From Moraxellaceae bacterium (GTDB lineage Bacteria; Pseudomonadota; Gammaproteobacteria; Pseudomonadales; Moraxellaceae): a stretch of DNA of 64,000 bases. The notes under the pieces were generated by a model. It had not been told where the DNA came from, ran no database searches, and saw only the letters and a program-made list of their open reading frames with translations. Within the stretch, counting starts at the first letter, position 1; every line of letters starts with the position of its first letter. The DNA lies in the NCBI GenBank assembly GCA_030680295.1, contig JAUXVU010000018.1, forward strand, positions 434,001 to 498,000. Reading direction: 5' to 3'. Of this stretch, positions 42,125 to 53,244 are shown piece after piece. Both the position numbers and the translations under genes were made by a program.

Positions 42125-45081
42125 AGTCAGTGTTAGCAGTGGCTGGCTTTATTGCGCATTGGACGCTACGCACACTGTGGATTGCGCTGGCACAAATAGT
42201 ACTAGTGCTAATGTTGTTACTAGTATGGCTAACCATTAGCGAAAGTGCACCACGCTGGGTGTGGCAGCAAGTGGATGATCATATTCCAGAGCTCACCATT
42301 GAAGGTATAGAGGGGCGTCTGTTAACTGGACTCACTTTGGCTGAGCTGCGTTGGCAGAACGATGACATTATTGTTGAGCTGAGTGATACCACGTTGAAGT
42401 GGCTGCCGGCTAATGTGTTGCAAGGCAACATCGACATTGAGCGTTTATGGATTTCGCGCCTGCAGCTTACACAGTTGACCAAATCTGAGGAGCCGCCAAC
42501 TGATCTGGTATTACCTGCAATCAGTCTGCCATTTCCATGGTTTATACGTGATGCCCGTATTGATGAGCTGAGTTGGCTTGGTTTAGATGCCGAGCCAGTT
42601 CACATCAAGCAGCTGCGTTTACAAGCCTCAGGTTCTGGCCATGAAGTCTCTATTGCCGATTTTGGCCTGAATGTCATGGACGCTGACATTCATTTGTTAG
42701 GTGACATTCAACTCAAGCAATTTTATCCGCTTAACGTAAAGCTAACGCTGGATTCAGCACAGTTTCCTTGGCAGCAGCATATTGATTTGGCAGGCGACCT
42801 AAGCGCTTTAATGGTTAATTTAATGGGGCCAGAGCAGTGGCCGATTACCATGGCCGCCACCCTGAATGTGGTGCCTGTTATTCCACAATTTGACGTTCGT
42901 TTGTCATGGCCTGCCTGGCAAATGGCAAGCCAACCTGATTGGCGTATTTTGCCCGGAGAGTTGACGGCAAAGGGTGATACTCAACAAGGCGAAGGCGCCC
43001 TAAATTTTGCGCTTAATTTGGCGCCTGACGCAGAGCTGGCTTGGCCTGAAGGCTGGCCACGATCAGCTAACTTGGCAGGCCCAATTAAATGGCAGCTAAG
43101 GCCTGAAGGTGTTGAGGCAACTGTTGATTGGGATGGTCGTTTTGGTGCAATGCCTTGGGTGGTTACTGCGTTTTTTAATCAAGCCGAGTTAACTAAAACA
43201 CGGCTTGATATGCGCTTAGCCGATAGCCAATTGCGACTTCGTGGTGCTCCCGAAACCGGCATTAACTTCCAGTTGCAAGTACCGCGTTTGGAGCGCTTTC
43301 AAGCGGAATACACAGGCGGTGTCAACATTGATGGGCGTTGGCAGGGTTTGTTGGACGGGCAGGGTCGTATTAATGCGCAGCTTAATAACTTCCGTGACCA
43401 ACAACAGGTGCTGTTGCGAAAATTAAACCTTAATTTTGAGGGTAGCGTGGCAAGGCATAGTCTTGATGTAAATCTGCTGCGTGATGAAGTGCGCCTAAAT
43501 AGCCAGTTCCAAGGCGGCTTAGATTTACGTGATGAGCCGATCTGGCAAGGCTTTTTACGACAAGCAACCGTGGTGGCAGATGCTGCTGGTGAGTGGCGTT
43601 TAGAAAAACCAGCTGAGTTAATACTGTCAGCAGAACAGCAACGTATCTCTCGTCATTGCTGGCTGCAGACGCCGTGGCAACTTTGTCTTGATGCGAATTT
43701 AAGCCCTCAGCAGTGGTTGGCTAATATTGATGCGCAAGGCAAAGATTTAGGTGCGGCCTCTTTGCAGCTTCGGCGTGATCCAACATTGGCTGACCCTCCG
43801 TTAGATGTCAGCGTTAATCTGAAGTCTTTGGATCTGGCCAAGCTGCCGGTCACACCGCCGCTTGGTATGCGTTATAGCGGCATACTGACGGGGCAGGTTG
43901 AGGTCACTGGCAGCTTAGAGGCCCCGCTGGCTAATGGCCAAGTGAACCTTTCCGAAGGCAGCCTAAATTATCCAGAATATGCACTTGATTGGCGGCCGAT
44001 CACGCTAGTTATTGACTTTTTGGGTGACAAAATAGAATTGCTGGGGAATATCGCGGACCAACAAAAGGGCAATGTTGATATTACCGGGCAAGCTTCACTA
44101 AAAGCGGATTGGCAAGCTAGCATCAACATTAAAGGACAAGACTTAGGCTTTGGCTTTAAGCGCGTGGCGCGTGTGCGTTTAAGTCCAGATATTGCCATTG
44201 AGGCCAGTGCAAGTGCGGTGCGTGTGCGCGGTCAGATAGCTGTTCCTTACGGGCGCATCACATTGGCGGACTTTGAGGCCGCCGCAGCACAGCCCTCGTC
44301 GGATGTGGTGATTGTGGTAGACCAGCACGGCAATAACTTACGGATGGAGACTGATCCATTAGATGCCGTGTCACTTGATATGTTTGTCACCGTGGTATTG
44401 GGCAATGATGTGCGCATCACCGGCATGGGGCTAAACACGGACTTGCAGGGCCGACTCGAAATTAGTCAGCGACCGGATACATTTTTAGCGGCAAACGGTG
44501 AGTTACGTTTTGGCGACAATGCAATTTTTGAGGCCTATGGCCAACGTTTGCAAATTCGTACAGGTCGATTTTTGTTTGCTGGCCCTATGGCTAGACCCAA
44601 TATAAGTATTGAAGCTGTACGAGTGGTAGATGATATTACCGTTGGTTTGCGTGTATCTGGCATGCCACCGACACCGTCTGCCGAGCTGTTTTCGGATCAG
44701 GCCATGTCGCAAGAAGAAATGCTTTCATATTTAGTGCTGGGGCGATCATTGAGTAACGCTGGCGCTCCTACGGCAGCTGAACAGCAGGCCATGGCGCTTG
44801 GCGCCGCGCTGAAGCTTAGCGGACAAACAGGCGTGCTAGAGCGTTTTGGTTCGCGCCTCGGTATCAGTGATTTCACGTTGGCTACTGAGGGCGATAGTGA
44901 TCAAACTCAAGTTGCGGTATCAGGTTATATACGGCCAAATCTGCAGTTAAGTTTTGGTGTGGGCTTATTTGATCAGTCGCAGTTAGTGCGTATGCGTTAT
45001 CGCATTAGTCCTAAGCTCTCGCTTGAGGCCATTAGCTCGCTTGAGTCGGCAATCACATTGTTTTATACCTTTAGACGTTAA
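42121..45081 (+). CDS. tamB: Translocation and assembly module protein TamB
   Basis: A 986-residue AsmA-like periplasm-spanning protein. An N-terminal membrane anchor (about 15-40) precedes repetitive beta structure. The C-terminal DUF490 domain has QAMSQEEMLSYLVLGRSLSN and ends in QLVRMRYRISPKLSLEAIS. E. coli TamB is 1259 residues, so this is a short member. It partners TamA and is thought to form a lipid-conducting groove between the two membranes. Confidence 0.92.
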   Translation: MKSVLAVAGFIAHWTLRTLWIALAQIVLVLMLLLVWLTISESAPRWVWQQVDDHIPELTIEGIEGRLLTGLTLAELRWQNDDIIVELSDTTLKWLPANVLQGNIDIERLWISRLQLTQLTKSEEPPTDLVLPAISLPFPWFIRDARIDELSWLGLDAEPVHIKQLRLQASGSGHEVSIADFGLNVMDADIHLLGDIQLKQFYPLNVKLTLDSAQFPWQQHIDLAGDLSALMVNLMGPEQWPITMAATLNVVPVIPQFDVRLSWPAWQMASQPDWRILPGELTAKGDTQQGEGALNFALNLAPDAELAWPEGWPRSANLAGPIKWQLRPEGVEATVDWDGRFGAMPWVVTAFFNQAELTKTRLDMRLADSQLRLRGAPETGINFQLQVPRLERFQAEYTGGVNIDGRWQGLLDGQGRINAQLNNFRDQQQVLLRKLNLNFEGSVARHSLDVNLLRDEVRLNSQFQGGLDLRDEPIWQGFLRQATVVADAAGEWRLEKPAELILSAEQQRISRHCWLQTPWQLCLDANLSPQQWLANIDAQGKDLGAASLQLRRDPTLADPPLDVSVNLKSLDLAKLPVTPPLGMRYSGILTGQVEVTGSLEAPLANGQVNLSEGSLNYPEYALDWRPITLVIDFLGDKIELLGNIADQQKGNVDITGQASLKADWQASINIKGQDLGFGFKRVARVRLSPDIAIEASASAVRVRGQIAVPYGRITLADFEAAAAQPSSDVVIVVDQHGNNLRMETDPLDAVSLDMFVTVVLGNDVRITGMGLNTDLQGRLEISQRPDTFLAANGELRFGDNAIFEAYGQRLQIRTGRFLFAGPMARPNISIEAVRVVDDITVGLRVSGMPPTPSAELFSDQAMSQEEMLSYLVLGRSLSNAGAPTAAEQQAMALGAALKLSGQTGVLERFGSRLGISDFTLATEGDSDQTQVAVSGYIRPNLQLSFGVGLFDQSQLVRMRYRISPKLSLEAISSLESAITLFYTFRR

Positions 45082-45170
45082 TGCTTTTGCACTGAGTCTT
45101 TTGCGCTTCTGCAGGCCTTTCGCTACACTCACGCGCCTTAACATTACGCCTGCCCTTTTTTGGAGTAGTT

Positions 45171-47114
45171 ATGCCGGTTATTACCTTGCCAGATGGCTCA
45201 CAACGTTCGTTTGATCATGCCGTTTCCGTCATGGACGTTGCCACGAGCATCGGCCCTGGTTTGGCCAAAGTTACGGTGGCTGGCAAGGTCAGCAGTAATG
45301 GTTCGGACTGGTCATTAATTGATGCCTGCGACCTGATCCAACATGATGTGCATTTGCAAATTATCACCCCTAAAAATGATGAGGGTGTGGAGATTATTCG
45401 TCACTCCTGCGCCCACTTAGTCGGTCATGCGGTGAAGCAGTTATATCCCACCGCTAAAATGGTGATTGGCCCGGTGATCGCCGAAGGTTTTTACTACGAT
45501 ATCGCTTATGAGCGTCCCTTCACGCCGGATGACCTTGCCGCTATTGAAGTGCGCATGAATGAGCTGATTGCCAAAGACTACGATGTCATCAAAAAAGTCA
45601 CTCCGCGTGATGAGGTGATTGCTGTTTTTAAATCACGTGATGAAGACTATAAGTTGCGCTTAGTTGAAGACATGCCTGATGAGCAGGCCATGGGCCTGTA
45701 TTACCACGAAGAATACGTGGATATGTGCCGTGGCCCGCATGTGCCCAATACCCGTTTTCTGAAAGCCTTTAAGCTGACTAAATTGTCTGGTGCTTACTGG
45801 CGTGGCGACGCGAAAAATGAGCAGCTACAACGTGTTTACGGCACGGCTTGGGCAGATAAAAAACAATTAGCTGCTTACATTCAGCGCATGGAAGAAGCTG
45901 AAAAACGTGATCACCGCAAAATTGGTAAGGCCTTGGATTTATTCCATTTACAGGAAGAAGCACCGGGCATGGTGTTTTGGCACCCCAATGGCTGGACGAT
46001 ATACCAAGAGCTTGAGCAGTATATGCGCCGTGTTCAGCGCGAAAACGGTTATCAGGAAGTAAAAACGCCACAAGTGGTTGACCGTGTTTTATGGGAAAAA
46101 TCCGGGCACTGGGAAAACTACGCGGAAAATATGTTCACCACGTCTTCTGAAAGTCGTGACTACGCGGTTAAGCCCATGAACTGCCCATGCCATGTGCAGA
46201 TTTTTAATCAGGGCTTAAAGTCTTACCGTGATTTGCCACTGCGTTTAGCGGAGTTTGGTGCCTGTCACCGCAATGAACCTTCCGGTGCATTACACGGCAT
46301 TATGCGTGTGCGTGGTTTCACTCAAGATGACGCACATATTTTCTGTACCGAAGCGCAAATTGGCCAAGAGGCAGCGGACTTTATCAAGCTCACTTTGGCG
46401 GTGTATGCCGACTTTGGATTTACCGACATCAGCCTAAAACTATCCACACGCCCTGAAAAACGTGTGGGTGAAGATGAGTTGTGGGATAGAGCTGAAGCTG
46501 CCATGGCGAAAGCCTTGGATGATGCCGGCCTGGAGTGGCAATTACAGCCGGGTGAAGGCGCTTTTTATGGCCCTAAAATTGAATTTACCTTGCATGACTG
46601 CATTGGCCGCGCTTGGCAGTGCGGTACCTTGCAGTTGGACTTCAATTTGCCTCAGCGCTTAGATGCCAGTTATGTTGCGGAAGATAATAGTCGCCAGTTC
46701 CCGGTGATGTTGCACCGCGCTATCTTGGGATCATTCGAGCGTTTTATCGGTATGTTGCTGGAAAACTACGCCGGAATCCTGCCGTCTTGGCTGTCGCCAG
46801 TGCAAGTTTGTGTCATCAACATTACCGATAAACAGGCCGATTCAGTCAAAGAAGTGGAAAAGAGCCTGAAATTGAAGGGATTTAGAGCCATTACTGACTT
46901 GAGAAACGAGAAGGTAGGTTATAAAATCCGCGAACGAACGCTTCAACGCATTCCTTACCTATTGGTGGTCGGGGATCGCGAAGCAGAAAATGGAACCGTC
47001 GCGGTAAGATCCCGTAAAGGCGAAGATTTAGGTGTCATGACACCTGAAGCTTTTATGGATTTATTAGCGGCGGATATTGCCCGTAAGGGTCGAGTTGTGG
47101 AGAAAGAACATTAA
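45171..47114 (+). CDS. thrS: Threonyl-tRNA synthetase
   Basis: A 647-residue class II synthetase. The TGS domain ([20 protein letters not shown]) comes first, then the editing domain with [16 protein letters not shown], and the catalytic core with [20 protein letters not shown] and [16 protein letters not shown]. The anticodon-binding domain lies at the end ([22 protein letters not shown], excerpt). Zinc-binding Cys and His residues are present. The stop overlaps the ATT start of infC. Confidence 0.97.
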   Translation: MPVITLPDGSQRSFDHAVSVMDVATSIGPGLAKVTVAGKVSSNGSDWSLIDACDLIQHDVHLQIITPKNDEGVEIIRHSCAHLVGHAVKQLYPTAKMVIGPVIAEGFYYDIAYERPFTPDDLAAIEVRMNELIAKDYDVIKKVTPRDEVIAVFKSRDEDYKLRLVEDMPDEQAMGLYYHEEYVDMCRGPHVPNTRFLKAFKLTKLSGAYWRGDAKNEQLQRVYGTAWADKKQLAAYIQRMEEAEKRDHRKIGKALDLFHLQEEAPGMVFWHPNGWTIYQELEQYMRRVQRENGYQEVKTPQVVDRVLWEKSGHWENYAENMFTTSSESRDYAVKPMNCPCHVQIFNQGLKSYRDLPLRLAEFGACHRNEPSGALHGIMRVRGFTQDDAHIFCTEAQIGQEAADFIKLTLAVYADFGFTDISLKLSTRPEKRVGEDELWDRAEAAMAKALDDAGLEWQLQPGEGAFYGPKIEFTLHDCIGRAWQCGTLQLDFNLPQRLDASYVAEDNSRQFPVMLHRAILGSFERFIGMLLENYAGILPSWLSPVQVCVINITDKQADSVKEVEKSLKLKGFRAITDLRNEKVGYKIRERTLQRIPYLLVVGDREAENGTVAVRSRKGEDLGVMTPEAFMDLLAADIARKGRVVEKEH

Positions 47115-47649
47115 GCCGGACAAACAGCAGGGCCGTGACAAGCGCGCGACCATCAACGCCGATATTCCGCACCGTGAAGTGCGATTGATTGATCAAAATG
47201 GTGAGCAAGTCGGGATTGTGCCGATTCGTGAAGCCTTGGCAGCGGCGGAAGCCGTTGAGTTAGATCTCGTTGAGATTGTTGCCGATGCCGAGCCACCCGT
47301 ATGTCGCATTATGGACTACGGCAAGTTTGTCTTCGAAAAGAAGCAGCAGGCCAAAGAAGCTAAGAAAAAGCAGCACCAAATGCAGATTAAAGAGATTAAG
47401 CTGCGTCCTGGTACTGAAGAGGCCGACTACCAAGTCAAGCTGCGTAATATCATCCGCTTCTTAGAAGACGGTGATAAGTGTAAAGTGACATTGCGTTTTC
47501 GCGGACGCGAAATGGCGCACCAGGAGCTGGGTTTAAAACAGCTTCAACGAATCGAGGCCGATTTGGTCGAGATCGGGGTGGTGGAACAATCCCCGAAAAT
47601 TGAGGGACGTATGATGGGCATGCTCATCGGTCCCAAGAAAAAGCGGTAA
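47110..47649 (+). CDS. infC: Translation initiation factor IF-3 (ATT start)
   Basis: A 179-residue protein that binds the 30S subunit and checks the start codon. The N-domain has [20 protein letters not shown], the C-domain [17 protein letters not shown]. No ATG, GTG or TTG gives a sensible start; the frame opens at TTG 47077 deep in thrS. ATT 47110 lies seven bases after GGAG (47099-47102) and yields almost the E. coli length of 180. The AUU start allows IF-3 to repress its own translation, as known in E. coli. ATTAA overlaps the thrS stop. Confidence 0.93.
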   Translation: MKPDKQQGRDKRATINADIPHREVRLIDQNGEQVGIVPIREALAAAEAVELDLVEIVADAEPPVCRIMDYGKFVFEKKQQAKEAKKKQHQMQIKEIKLRPGTEEADYQVKLRNIIRFLEDGDKCKVTLRFRGREMAHQELGLKQLQRIEADLVEIGVVEQSPKIEGRMMGMLIGPKKKR

Positions 47650-47748
47650 ATTGGCAGGACGCTAATTTGCAACTTACCCCCAAGTCACTTTGGTCATGCC
47701 TGCGGGCACCCAGAACAAGGCTGAAAGGGTCACTAACGAGGTATTAAA
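47650..47748 (+). promoter_or_regulatory. Possible ribosomal protein L20 leader before rpmI
   Basis: This 99-base gap in the infC-rpmI-rplT operon precedes rpmI. It contains a small hairpin (TGCC-TGCG-GGCA, 47697-47708) and an AGGT-type ribosome-binding site close to the ATG. In E. coli L20 represses rpmI by binding a pseudoknot in this region. The position fits, but the specific L20-binding fold was not demonstrated. Confidence 0.35.
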
Positions 47749-47946
47749 ATGTCTGCAAAGATTAAGACCAAACGCGGCGCTGCAAAGCGTTTCGTAAAAA
47801 CAGCGAATGGCTTCAAGCGTAAACAAGCTTACAAGCGCCACATTCTTACCAAAAAATCAGCCAAGCGTATTCGCCAGCTGCGCCCCATGACTCAGGTTGC
47901 TGCCTGTGACGTGCCAAGCGTACTGCGTATGCTGCCTAACTGCTGA
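47749..47946 (+). CDS. rpmI: 50S ribosomal protein L35
   Basis: A 65-residue basic protein of the large subunit. It begins [20 protein letters not shown] and contains [17 protein letters not shown], both hallmarks of L35. It sits between infC and rplT as in nearly all bacteria. Translation is probably controlled by L20 together with rplT. Confidence 0.97.
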   Translation: MSAKIKTKRGAAKRFVKTANGFKRKQAYKRHILTKKSAKRIRQLRPMTQVAACDVPSVLRMLPNC

Positions 47947-47964
47947 TCGGACGGAGGATAAAAA

Positions 47965-48324
47965 ATGGCTCGTGTTAAGCGTGGCGTTGTCGCCCATCGT
48001 CGTCATAAAAAAGTTCTGGAACGTGCAAAGGGTTACTACGGTGCCCGTTCGCGTGTGTACCGTGTAGCATTTCAGGCAGTTATTAAAGCTGGCCAGTATG
48101 CATACCGTGACCGTCGCCAGAAAAAGCGTCAGTTCCGTGCCCTGTGGATTGCTCGTATCAACGCGGCTTCGCGTCTGAACGGTCTGTCCTATAGCCGTTT
48201 GATCAACGGTCTGAAAAAGGCATCGATCGAAATTGACCGTCGTGTACTGGCTGATATTGCCGTGCATGATGCTGCGGGTTTTGCTGCTATTGCCGAAAAG
48301 GCCAAAGCTAGCCTCGCTGCATAA
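47965..48324 (+). CDS. rplT: 50S ribosomal protein L20
   Basis: A 119-residue protein essential for early large-subunit assembly. It starts [20 protein letters not shown] and contains [17 protein letters not shown] and [18 protein letters not shown], all standard. GGAGG at 47953-47957 is the ribosome-binding site. A terminator/attenuator-like hairpin lies between it and pheS. Confidence 0.98.
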   Translation: MARVKRGVVAHRRHKKVLERAKGYYGARSRVYRVAFQAVIKAGQYAYRDRRQKKRQFRALWIARINAASRLNGLSYSRLINGLKKASIEIDRRVLADIAVHDAAGFAAIAEKAKASLAA

Positions 48325-48360
48325 GTCGGTTAGTGTCAGGCCGTGATTTGTCTGGCATGC

Positions 48361-48403
48361 CAAAAGGGGAAGGGCTGTCTAAGTTCTTCCCCTTTTGTGT
48401 TTT
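48361..48403 (+). terminator. Terminator or attenuator between rplT and pheS
   Basis: CAAAAGGGGAAG (48361-48372) and CTTCCCCTTTTG (48386-48397) are perfect 12-base arms with a 13-base loop, followed by TGTTTT. This is a classic intrinsic terminator placed 36 bases after rplT and 57 bases before pheS. In E. coli pheST is controlled by attenuation; no phenylalanine-rich leader peptide was recognised here, so plain partial termination is the simpler reading. Confidence 0.85.
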
Positions 48404-48439
48404 AAGCACACACGATAAGCGGCAATCAGTTAAGACTGA

Positions 48440-49471
<1,032 letters not shown>

Positions 49472-49553
49472 ACGCGTTAACTTATCTATATAACGTACTG
49501 TAATAAAAGACTTATCGCCACGAAGAGCATCGTGCGTAATCGAGAAATACAAC

Positions 49554-51935
49554 ATGCTATTTAGTGAAAAGCACTTACGTCAGCAAGTAAATCCTTCTGT
49601 TGATACTGCCACTTTGGCGCATCGTCTGACCATGGCTGGTTTGGAAGTCGATGCCATTAACGCCATGGCGCCGCCATTTACCGGCGTGTTGGTTGGCGAG
49701 GTTGTCCAGTGTGAACAACATCCGGACGCCGACAAACTGCGTGTGACCCAAGTTAACGTAGGGCAGCCCCAGCTTTTACAAATTGTTTGTGGCGCAGCCA
49801 ATGTACGCGTTGGTTTAAAAGTGCCAGTCGCAACCGTTGGTGCGGTGTTGCCGGGCGACTTCCGTATCAAGCCCGCTAAGTTACGTGGCGTGGCCTCTGA
49901 AGGCATGTTGTGTGCTGAGCAAGAGCTTGGACTGGCCGAGTTATCTGATGGTTTGTGGGAGCTGCCTGCGGATGCACCCATTGGCCAGTGCTTGCGTGAG
50001 TATCTCAATTTAGATGATCAGATCATTGAGTTAGGCATTACCCCCAACCGTGGTGATTGCTTAAGCCTGCGTGGCCTAGCGCGCGAAACAGCCGCTATTT
50101 TTGAGCTGGATCATCAATCCATTGAGCCGAAGGCCGTTAACGCCGGGATCGATGACAGTCTGCCGATTATGTTAGCGGCGCCAACAGCTTGCCCGCGTTA
50201 TGTCGGACGTGTGATTCGTGGCATTCAAGCAAATGTCGCATCACCTGCATGGTTGGTTGATGCGCTCAAGCGTCACGGTGTGCGCAGTCTGCATCCGGTT
50301 GTTGATGTCACTAACTGGGTCATGTTAAGTCTAGGTCAGCCTATGCATGCCTTTGATTTATCAAAGGTATCCTCTGGTATCTCGGTTCGTTTAGCGCATG
50401 CTGATGAGTCATTGGTGCTATTAGATGAGCAAGAAATCAACTTGCTGCCGGAAACCTTGGTGATTGCTGATGATAAACAGGCATTAGCGTTGGCCGGCAT
50501 CATGGGCGGTAAGTCATCGGCAGTGGAAGCTGAAACCGTAGACTTATTTTTAGAGGCCGCATTTTTTGCGCCACTGAGCCTAGCTGGAAAAGCACGTCGT
50601 TATGGTTTGCATACTGACTCTTCACATCGATTTGAGCGTGGGGTAGACCCAGCGCTGCCACAACGTGCCATTGAGTTAGCAACCCAGCTGATTTTGGACA
50701 TCGTTGGTGGCCAACCCGGGCCCTGTACGGTAGCTGAGCAGGTCGATTTGCTGCCTAAGCCAGCAGTCATTTCTTTACGCCGTCAGCGCATAGCTCAGGT
50801 CTTAGGATTTGCCCTGACCGATACAGAAGTGGCGGCGTATTTGACTCGTCTAGGCATGCAGGTCAGCTCAACAACGGATGGTTGGCAGGTGGTTGTGCCT
50901 AGCCATCGCTTTGATATTTCAATTGAAATTGATTTGATTGAAGAGTTGGCGCGTTTGTATGGTTATAACCGTTTGCCGGTGACTGCACCCACAGCAGCCA
51001 TTCATCTACAAGCAAGCAGTGAAAGCACGGCGCCTCTGCGTCGTCTGAAGCAGGTTTTAGTCGATCTGGATTATCAAGAAGCGATCACCTTTAGTTTTGT
51101 TGAGCCCAGTGCACAAAAACGCTTTGATCCTGCGCTGACACCGTTGGCCTTAGCTAATCCCATTTCGGCAGATTTGTCGGTAATGCGCACTAGTTTATGG
51201 CCGGGTTTGGTGCAAGCGGTTAAGCATAATCAAGCGCGTCAACAAGCGCGCGTCAGACTTTTTGAGTCTGGTTTGCGTTTTGTGCCAGGTGCTGACGGCT
51301 TACAGCAGGAACCGATGTTGGCAGGCATCGCTGCTGGTACAAATCGTAGTCTTGGCTGGACGAATGACAAAAAACCGCTTGATTTTTATGATGTTAAAGG
51401 GAATATTGAAACCTTGCTTGAAGTAGCAGGTGTGATGAATCAAGTGCGCTTTGTGGCCACTGAGCATCCTGCGCTGCATCCGGGGCAAAGTGCCAATGTG
51501 TTTATTGGCGACACATGCTGTGGCTTGATTGGTGCATTGCACCCGAGCCTGATCAATGAGCTTGATCTGGAAGGCCCAGTTTATGTGTTTGAATTAAGCT
51601 TAAACGCGTTGCAAGATAAAGCAGCGCTGCCAAAGTTTAAGCCGCTGTCACGTTTTCCGGATATGCGCCGTGACTTTGCCTTGGTTGTTGCCGACAACGT
51701 AGCGGCAGAACAAGTAATTGCTGTGATCAAGACGTCAGCCGGTGAGTGGTTTCAGTCGTTACAGGTATTCGACCTTTATCGGGGTCGTGGAGTGAATGAA
51801 GGCCGTTACAGTTTGGCAGTGACCTTGGTGTGGCAACATCCAGAGCGGACGTTGCAAGATGCTGAAGTGCAGGCGGCTTCTGAAGGTGTCATTACGGCAT
51901 TATCAACTCAGTTGGGTGTGGTTTTGCGAGGTTAA
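49554..51935 (+). CDS. pheT: Phenylalanyl-tRNA synthetase beta subunit
   Basis: A 793-residue subunit with the EMAP-like tRNA-binding fold first ([20 protein letters not shown], about 46-65), the B3/B4 editing domain ([21 protein letters not shown]), the B5 domain and a C-terminal anticodon-binding fold ([18 protein letters not shown]). It edits misacylated Tyr-tRNA(Phe). Length is normal (E. coli 795). It is followed by ihfA two bases later. Confidence 0.97.
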   Translation: MLFSEKHLRQQVNPSVDTATLAHRLTMAGLEVDAINAMAPPFTGVLVGEVVQCEQHPDADKLRVTQVNVGQPQLLQIVCGAANVRVGLKVPVATVGAVLPGDFRIKPAKLRGVASEGMLCAEQELGLAELSDGLWELPADAPIGQCLREYLNLDDQIIELGITPNRGDCLSLRGLARETAAIFELDHQSIEPKAVNAGIDDSLPIMLAAPTACPRYVGRVIRGIQANVASPAWLVDALKRHGVRSLHPVVDVTNWVMLSLGQPMHAFDLSKVSSGISVRLAHADESLVLLDEQEINLLPETLVIADDKQALALAGIMGGKSSAVEAETVDLFLEAAFFAPLSLAGKARRYGLHTDSSHRFERGVDPALPQRAIELATQLILDIVGGQPGPCTVAEQVDLLPKPAVISLRRQRIAQVLGFALTDTEVAAYLTRLGMQVSSTTDGWQVVVPSHRFDISIEIDLIEELARLYGYNRLPVTAPTAAIHLQASSESTAPLRRLKQVLVDLDYQEAITFSFVEPSAQKRFDPALTPLALANPISADLSVMRTSLWPGLVQAVKHNQARQQARVRLFESGLRFVPGADGLQQEPMLAGIAAGTNRSLGWTNDKKPLDFYDVKGNIETLLEVAGVMNQVRFVATEHPALHPGQSANVFIGDTCCGLIGALHPSLINELDLEGPVYVFELSLNALQDKAALPKFKPLSRFPDMRRDFALVVADNVAAEQVIAVIKTSAGEWFQSLQVFDLYRGRGVNEGRYSLAVTLVWQHPERTLQDAEVQAASEGVITALSTQLGVVLRG

Positions 51936-51937
51936 TC

Positions 51938-52234
51938 ATGAGTGCACTAACAAAAGCGGATTTAGTCGAGCGCTTGTTTGATGAGCTGGGACTAAATAAA
52001 CGCGAAGCCAAAGAGCTGGTGGACCAGTTTTTTGAAGAGGTTTGCCAAGCGTTAGAAGACGGTACTGAAGTCAAGGTATCCGGCTTTGGTAACTTTGAGC
52101 TGCGTGATAAGCGCCAACGCCCTGGCCGCAACCCAAAAACTGGTGAAGCCGTACCGATTTCAGCCCGGCGGGTAGTGACGTTCCGTCCAGGTCAAAAATT
52201 AAAGCAACGGGTTGAGGGTTATGACCTCGGCTAA
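51938..52234 (+). CDS. ihfA: Integration host factor subunit alpha
   Basis: A 98-residue DNA-bending protein, the partner of IhfB. It begins [21 protein letters not shown] and has [22 protein letters not shown], whose proline intercalates in DNA. The pheT-ihfA link is universal in gammaproteobacteria. The C-terminus overlaps the next gene by 14 bases. IHF could assist the sigma-54 promoter before fliE; this is inference. Confidence 0.97.
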   Translation: MSALTKADLVERLFDELGLNKREAKELVDQFFEEVCQALEDGTEVKVSGFGNFELRDKRQRPGRNPKTGEAVPISARRVVTFRPGQKLKQRVEGYDLG

Positions 52235-52640
52235 TACGTTGCAAGAGCTGCAAGAAATTCCCACCAAGCGCTACTTCACCATTGGTGAAGTCAGTGATTT
52301 ATGCGATGTCAAAACGCATGTGCTGCGTTATTGGGAACAGGAGTTTACGCAGCTAAAACCGGTTAAGCGGCGCGGTAATCGTCGTTATTATCAGCGCCAA
52401 GATGTGCTGTTAATCCGTGCTATTCGCGACTTGCTATATGGCCAAGGTTTTACCATTCAAGGCGCCAAACAGCAGTTACAAACATTTAAGGTATCTGAAT
52501 TGCCCAGTACAGCTGCAGCGCGTGTATCCGCACCATCATCAGTACCTGCATATAGTGTGGATAACGAGCAGTTAATCCAAGATACCTTATCCGAGATGAT
52601 TGACGACCTTGAAGCGATCGCTCAGATGTTGAGCCATTAG
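52221..52640 (+). CDS. MerR family transcriptional regulator
   Basis: A 139-residue regulator with the MerR winged helix at about residues 15-85: [26 protein letters not shown] (excerpt), then [20 protein letters not shown]. No metal-binding cysteine pattern is seen at the end. A gene of this kind follows ihfA in Pseudomonas and relatives; its target is not known. ATG 52221 (overlapping ihfA) is taken; the frame opens at 52212. Confidence 0.9.
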   Translation: MTSANTLQELQEIPTKRYFTIGEVSDLCDVKTHVLRYWEQEFTQLKPVKRRGNRRYYQRQDVLLIRAIRDLLYGQGFTIQGAKQQLQTFKVSELPSTAAARVSAPSSVPAYSVDNEQLIQDTLSEMIDDLEAIAQMLSH

Positions 52641-52700
52641 TGGTTTAAGCTGCTAGACAATTGTCGTTAATTCCGTATGATGCTGCAGTCGTGATGAAGT

Positions 52701-52777
52701 CGGGGCATAGCGCAGCCTGGTAGCGCACTAGTCTGGGGGACTAGGGGTCGTAGGTTCAAATCCTGCTGTCCCGACCA
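52701..52777 (+). tRNA. tRNA-Pro (anticodon GGG)
   Basis: A 77-base tRNA with encoded CCA. The acceptor arms are CGGGGCA (52701-52707) and TGTCCCG (52767-52773) plus A and CCA (52775-52777). The anticodon stem CTAGT/ACTAG encloses the loop CTGGGGG, giving anticodon GGG at 52735-52737. The T loop GGTTCAAATCC is standard. It follows the ihfA-merR pair, as in Pseudomonas. Confidence 0.97.
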
Positions 52778-52786
52778 CGAAAAATT

Positions 52787-52810
52787 AAACCGCCTTTTGG
52801 GCGGTTTTTT
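52787..52810 (+). terminator. Intrinsic terminator after tRNA-Pro
   Basis: AAACCGCC (52787-52794) and GGCGGTTT (52800-52807) form an eight-base-pair stem with a TTTTG loop. The T-run extends to 52810. It begins ten bases after the tRNA CCA end. Confidence 0.93.
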
Positions 52811-52891
52811 ATTGGCAAAATTTTGTCGGCTTGACTATCTCTTGGAGTGACTCAGCAACATAGCTGGGCGCTTTTTGACAGGAGTCGACCA

Positions 52892-53239
52892 ATGAAAGCC
52901 ATTTTAGCTTCGAGTTTATTAGCACTTAGCCTAGTTGCTAGTCCAAGCTTCGCCAATCCCACCATACAACCCACTAAAACAGTAACTACAGCAGCAAAGC
53001 CTGCGGCAAAACCTCAGCCAGCGGCCACGGCTAGTAAATCCACACGTTTAAATATCAATACCGCCAATGCCGAGCAAATTGCCCAAGGCCTTAGTGGAGT
53101 AGGCCTAAAAAAAGCACAAGCTATCGTGGCGCACCGTAAAACCAATGGGCCATTTAAAACCGTGGCGGAATTAGTCGAGGTAAAAGGCATAGGCCCAGCC
53201 ATTGTCGAGCGTAACCTCGACAAAATGGCGGTGCGCTAA
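52892..53239 (+). CDS. Secreted ComEA-like helix-hairpin-helix protein
   Basis: A 115-residue protein. A signal peptide covers about residues 1-22 (ASSLLALSLVASPSFA). A Pro/Ala/Lys-rich linker follows. The ComEA domain has LNINTANAEQIAQGLSGVG, GLKKAQAIVAHRKTNGPF and VKGIGPAIVERNLDKM, two helix-hairpin-helix motifs. Such proteins bind periplasmic DNA during uptake, though short versions may have other roles. AGGAG precedes ATG 52892; the frame opens at 52847. It is convergent with the P450 gene. Confidence 0.9.
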   Translation: MKAILASSLLALSLVASPSFANPTIQPTKTVTTAAKPAAKPQPAATASKSTRLNINTANAEQIAQGLSGVGLKKAQAIVAHRKTNGPFKTVAELVEVKGIGPAIVERNLDKMAVR

Positions 53240-53244
53240 CGTCA

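Noticed and set aside
47857-48363. 168-codon minus-strand open frame over rpmI/rplT
   Set aside because: Antisense to ribosomal protein genes; composition is that of a shadow frame.
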